Shown: positions 4,248-5,844 of the stretch, in pieces
Numbering within the stretch: position 1 is the first letter of the stretch
Layout: each line of letters starts with the position of its first letter
Assembly: GCA_003535195.1 (NCBI GenBank)
Contig: DOHN01000007.1
Location: forward strand, 4,088 to 9,931
Length of the DNA stretch: 5,844 bases
Direction of reading: 5' to 3'
DNA from: Ruminiclostridium sp.
GTDB lineage: Bacteria; Bacillota; Clostridia; DSM-8532
Program-made: the position numbers and the translations under genes
The notes under the pieces: generated by a model
Seen by the model: only the letters and a program-made list of their open reading frames with translations
Databases searched by the model: none
Told to the model about the DNA's origin: nothing

Positions 4248-5844
4248 TTATTCTCCGTAATATGCCCTTAAATACATTTCTTTTATTTCGCTCATCAAGG
4301 GGTAGCGCGGGTTAGCGCCCGTGCATTGGTCATCGAAGGCCTGTTCAACCATTGCATCCAGTCTGTCCAGGAAGTCTTTTTCGTCAATGCCGTAGTCACG
4401 AATGGTTTTCTTGATGCCAATTTTAGCTTTCAGTTCATCTAGGGCTTTTATGAAATTATCCAGCTTTTCTTGATCGTTCTTACCCTTGATTCCCGCATAA
4501 TCAGCAATTTCTGCATATCTGGCTAAGGTGTGGGGATGGTCGTACTGGGGGAAAGTGCCCATCTTTGCAGGGATCTCCGCTGCGTTAAACCGAAGAACTT
4601 CATTGATCATAAGCGCATTGGCGATACCATGGGGCAGGTGGTGGAAAGCGCCCAGTTTATGTGCCATGGAATGACAGACACCCAAAAATGCGTTTGCAAA
4701 TGCCATACCGGCCATGGTAGAAGCATTGGCCATCTTTTCCCTTGCCGCAGGATCGGAAGCTCCGTTTTCGTAAGCTCTCGGCAAATATTCAAAAATTGTT
4801 TTTACAGCTTTCAGGGCAATAGCATCGGTATAATCGGTTGCAAGCATGGCCGCATAAGCCTCAAGGGCGTGGGTCATAGCGTCAATACCCGATGCCGCCG
4901 TAAGTCCCTTCGGCATATTCATCATCATATCCGCATCGACAATTGCCATATTGGGCATCAGCTCATAATCTGCAAGGGGATATTTGACTCCCGTTTTTTC
5001 ATCTGTGATGACTGCAAAAGGTGTCACCTCAGAACCTGTTCCGGCGGATGTGGGAACTGCAATAAAGAAGGCTTTTTCACCCATTTTGGGGAAGGTGTAT
5101 ACACGTTTGCGGATATCCACAAAACGCATAGCCATATCCATGAAGTCAGCCTCCGGGTGCTCATATAGAACCCACATAATTTTGCCGGCATCCATTGCCG
5201 AGCCGCCGCCCACCGCAATAATGCAATCCGGCTGGAATTCGGTCATTTGAGCCGCGCCCTTCTTGGCGCATTCAAGGGTTGGATCGGGCGCCACATCAAA
5301 GAAGGTCGTGTGGAGTATTCCCATTTCATCCAGTTTATCGGTAATGCCTTTTGTATAGCCATTCTTATAGAGAAAAGTATCGGTCACGATAAAGGCCTTT
5401 TTCTTGCCCATGACATTTTTCAGCTCATCCAGTGCTACGGGCAGGCAGCCTTTCTTAATATATACCTTTTGGGGAGTTCTGAACCAAAGCATGTTCTCTC
5501 TCCTTTCAGCAACAGTTTTTATATTGATAAGATGCTTGACGCCGACATTCTCAGAAACCGAATTGCCTCCCCATGAGCCGCAGCCTAAAGTGAGTGAAGG
5601 TGCAAGCTTGAAATTATACAAATCGCCGATTCCGCCAAAAGATGACGGTGTATTTACAAGAATTCTGCATGTCTTCATGCGTTCGGAGAACTTATTGAGC
5701 TTTGCTGGTTCCGCCACTGTATTTAAGTATACAGAGGCTGTATGCCCGTAGCCGCCGTCGGCAATCAATTGCTCCGCCTTATCCATGGCTTGGTCAAAAT
5801 CCTTAGCCCGGTACATGGCCAGTACCGGCGAAAGCTTTTCATGG
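4248..5844 (-). CDS. adhE: Bifunctional acetaldehyde-CoA/alcohol dehydrogenase AdhE, C-terminal part
   Basis: AdhE reduces acetyl-CoA to acetaldehyde and then ethanol, recycling NADH in fermentation; in other bacteria it forms helical filaments (spirosomes). The reading frame is open to the window edge (HEKLSPVLA precedes the internal ATG at 5816), so the true start lies beyond 5844, and about 530 of the usual 870 or so residues are visible. Numbering from the Met at 5816: residues 1-100 are the end of the aldehyde dehydrogenase domain (GGYGHTA, TPSSFGGIGDLYNF, GSWGGNSVSENVG), then a linker (MLWFRTPQKVY), then the iron-dependent alcohol dehydrogenase domain. That domain carries the NAD motif GGGSAMD (203-209) and all four iron ligands: Asp312, His316, His382 and His396, with the same spacing as in E. 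coli AdhE. The catalytic cysteine of the aldehyde domain is outside the window. The TAA at 4248-4250 overlaps the ribosome binding site of the downstream kinase. Confidence 0.96.
   Translation of the reverse strand, partial: HEKLSPVLAMYRAKDFDQAMDKAEQLIADGGYGHTASVYLNTVAEPAKLNKFSERMKTCRILVNTPSSFGGIGDLYNFKLAPSLTLGCGSWGGNSVSENVGVKHLINIKTVAERRENMLWFRTPQKVYIKKGCLPVALDELKNVMGKKKAFIVTDTFLYKNGYTKGITDKLDEMGILHTTFFDVAPDPTLECAKKGAAQMTEFQPDCIIAVGGGSAMDAGKIMWVLYEHPEADFMDMAMRFVDIRKRVYTFPKMGEKAFFIAVPTSAGTGSEVTPFAVITDEKTGVKYPLADYELMPNMAIVDADMMMNMPKGLTAASGIDAMTHALEAYAAMLATDYTDAIALKAVKTIFEYLPRAYENGASDPAAREKMANASTMAGMAFANAFLGVCHSMAHKLGAFHHLPHGIANALMINEVLRFNAAEIPAKMGTFPQYDHPHTLARYAEIADYAGIKGKNDQEKLDNFIKALDELKAKIGIKKTIRDYGIDEKDFLDRLDAMVEQAFDDQCTGANPRYPLMSEIKEMYLRAYYGE

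Noticed and set aside
4530..5168. A long 212-codon plus-strand open frame, plus other plus-strand frames across 4984-5751
   Set aside because: They are antisense to adhE, which has unmistakable motifs in its own frame; the products are Cys/His-rich shadows with no family resemblance.
1..5844. tRNA or rRNA genes, CRISPR array, transposase or integrase gene
   Set aside because: No cloverleaf, ribosomal RNA signature, regular repeat-spacer pattern or recombinase motif was seen on either strand.

Overview
The window looks like chromosomal DNA from an anaerobic Gram-positive bacterium, most likely a clostridial Firmicute. The reasons are strong AAGGAGG-type ribosome binding sites, a fused AdhE aldehyde/alcohol dehydrogenase typical of fermenters, an exported cysteine peptidase of a style common in Firmicutes, an RHS/WapA-type repeat remnant, and a piece of group IIC intron. 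Genus cannot be set from this sequence alone.

There are three blocks. (1) Positions 1-1095, minus strand: a zinc-dependent medium-chain dehydrogenase of the RspB/YjmD type, with its own ribosome binding site and a hairpin just past its stop. (2) About 1100-3430: a visibly AT-richer block whose genes point the other way. It holds a frameshifted scrap of an RHS (YD-repeat) protein (1260-1455), an AT-rich leader with several small inverted repeats (1456-1710), an exported papain-fold (C39-like) cysteine peptidase whose expected ATG start reads ATA, a small single-pass membrane-anchored protein of unknown function, and the 5' end of a degraded group IIC intron (3311-3427, minus strand). (3) Positions 3434-5844, minus strand: an operon of adhE (its 5' part lies outside the window) followed 13 bases later by an aminoglycoside-phosphotransferase-fold kinase, closed by a strong hairpin terminator at 3434-3475.

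The flanking blocks are housekeeping or metabolic genes: two kinds of alcohol dehydrogenase (zinc MDR and iron-dependent AdhE) and a small-molecule kinase co-transcribed with adhE. The middle block has the marks of an accessory insertion: different base composition, opposite strand, pseudogene debris and mobile-intron debris at its edges. The intron fragment starts right after the T-run of the adhE-operon terminator and in the same orientation, which is the target habit of group IIC introns. The peptidase and the membrane protein are adjacent and co-oriented, and form the only candidate uncharacterised system here; a functional link between them is inference.
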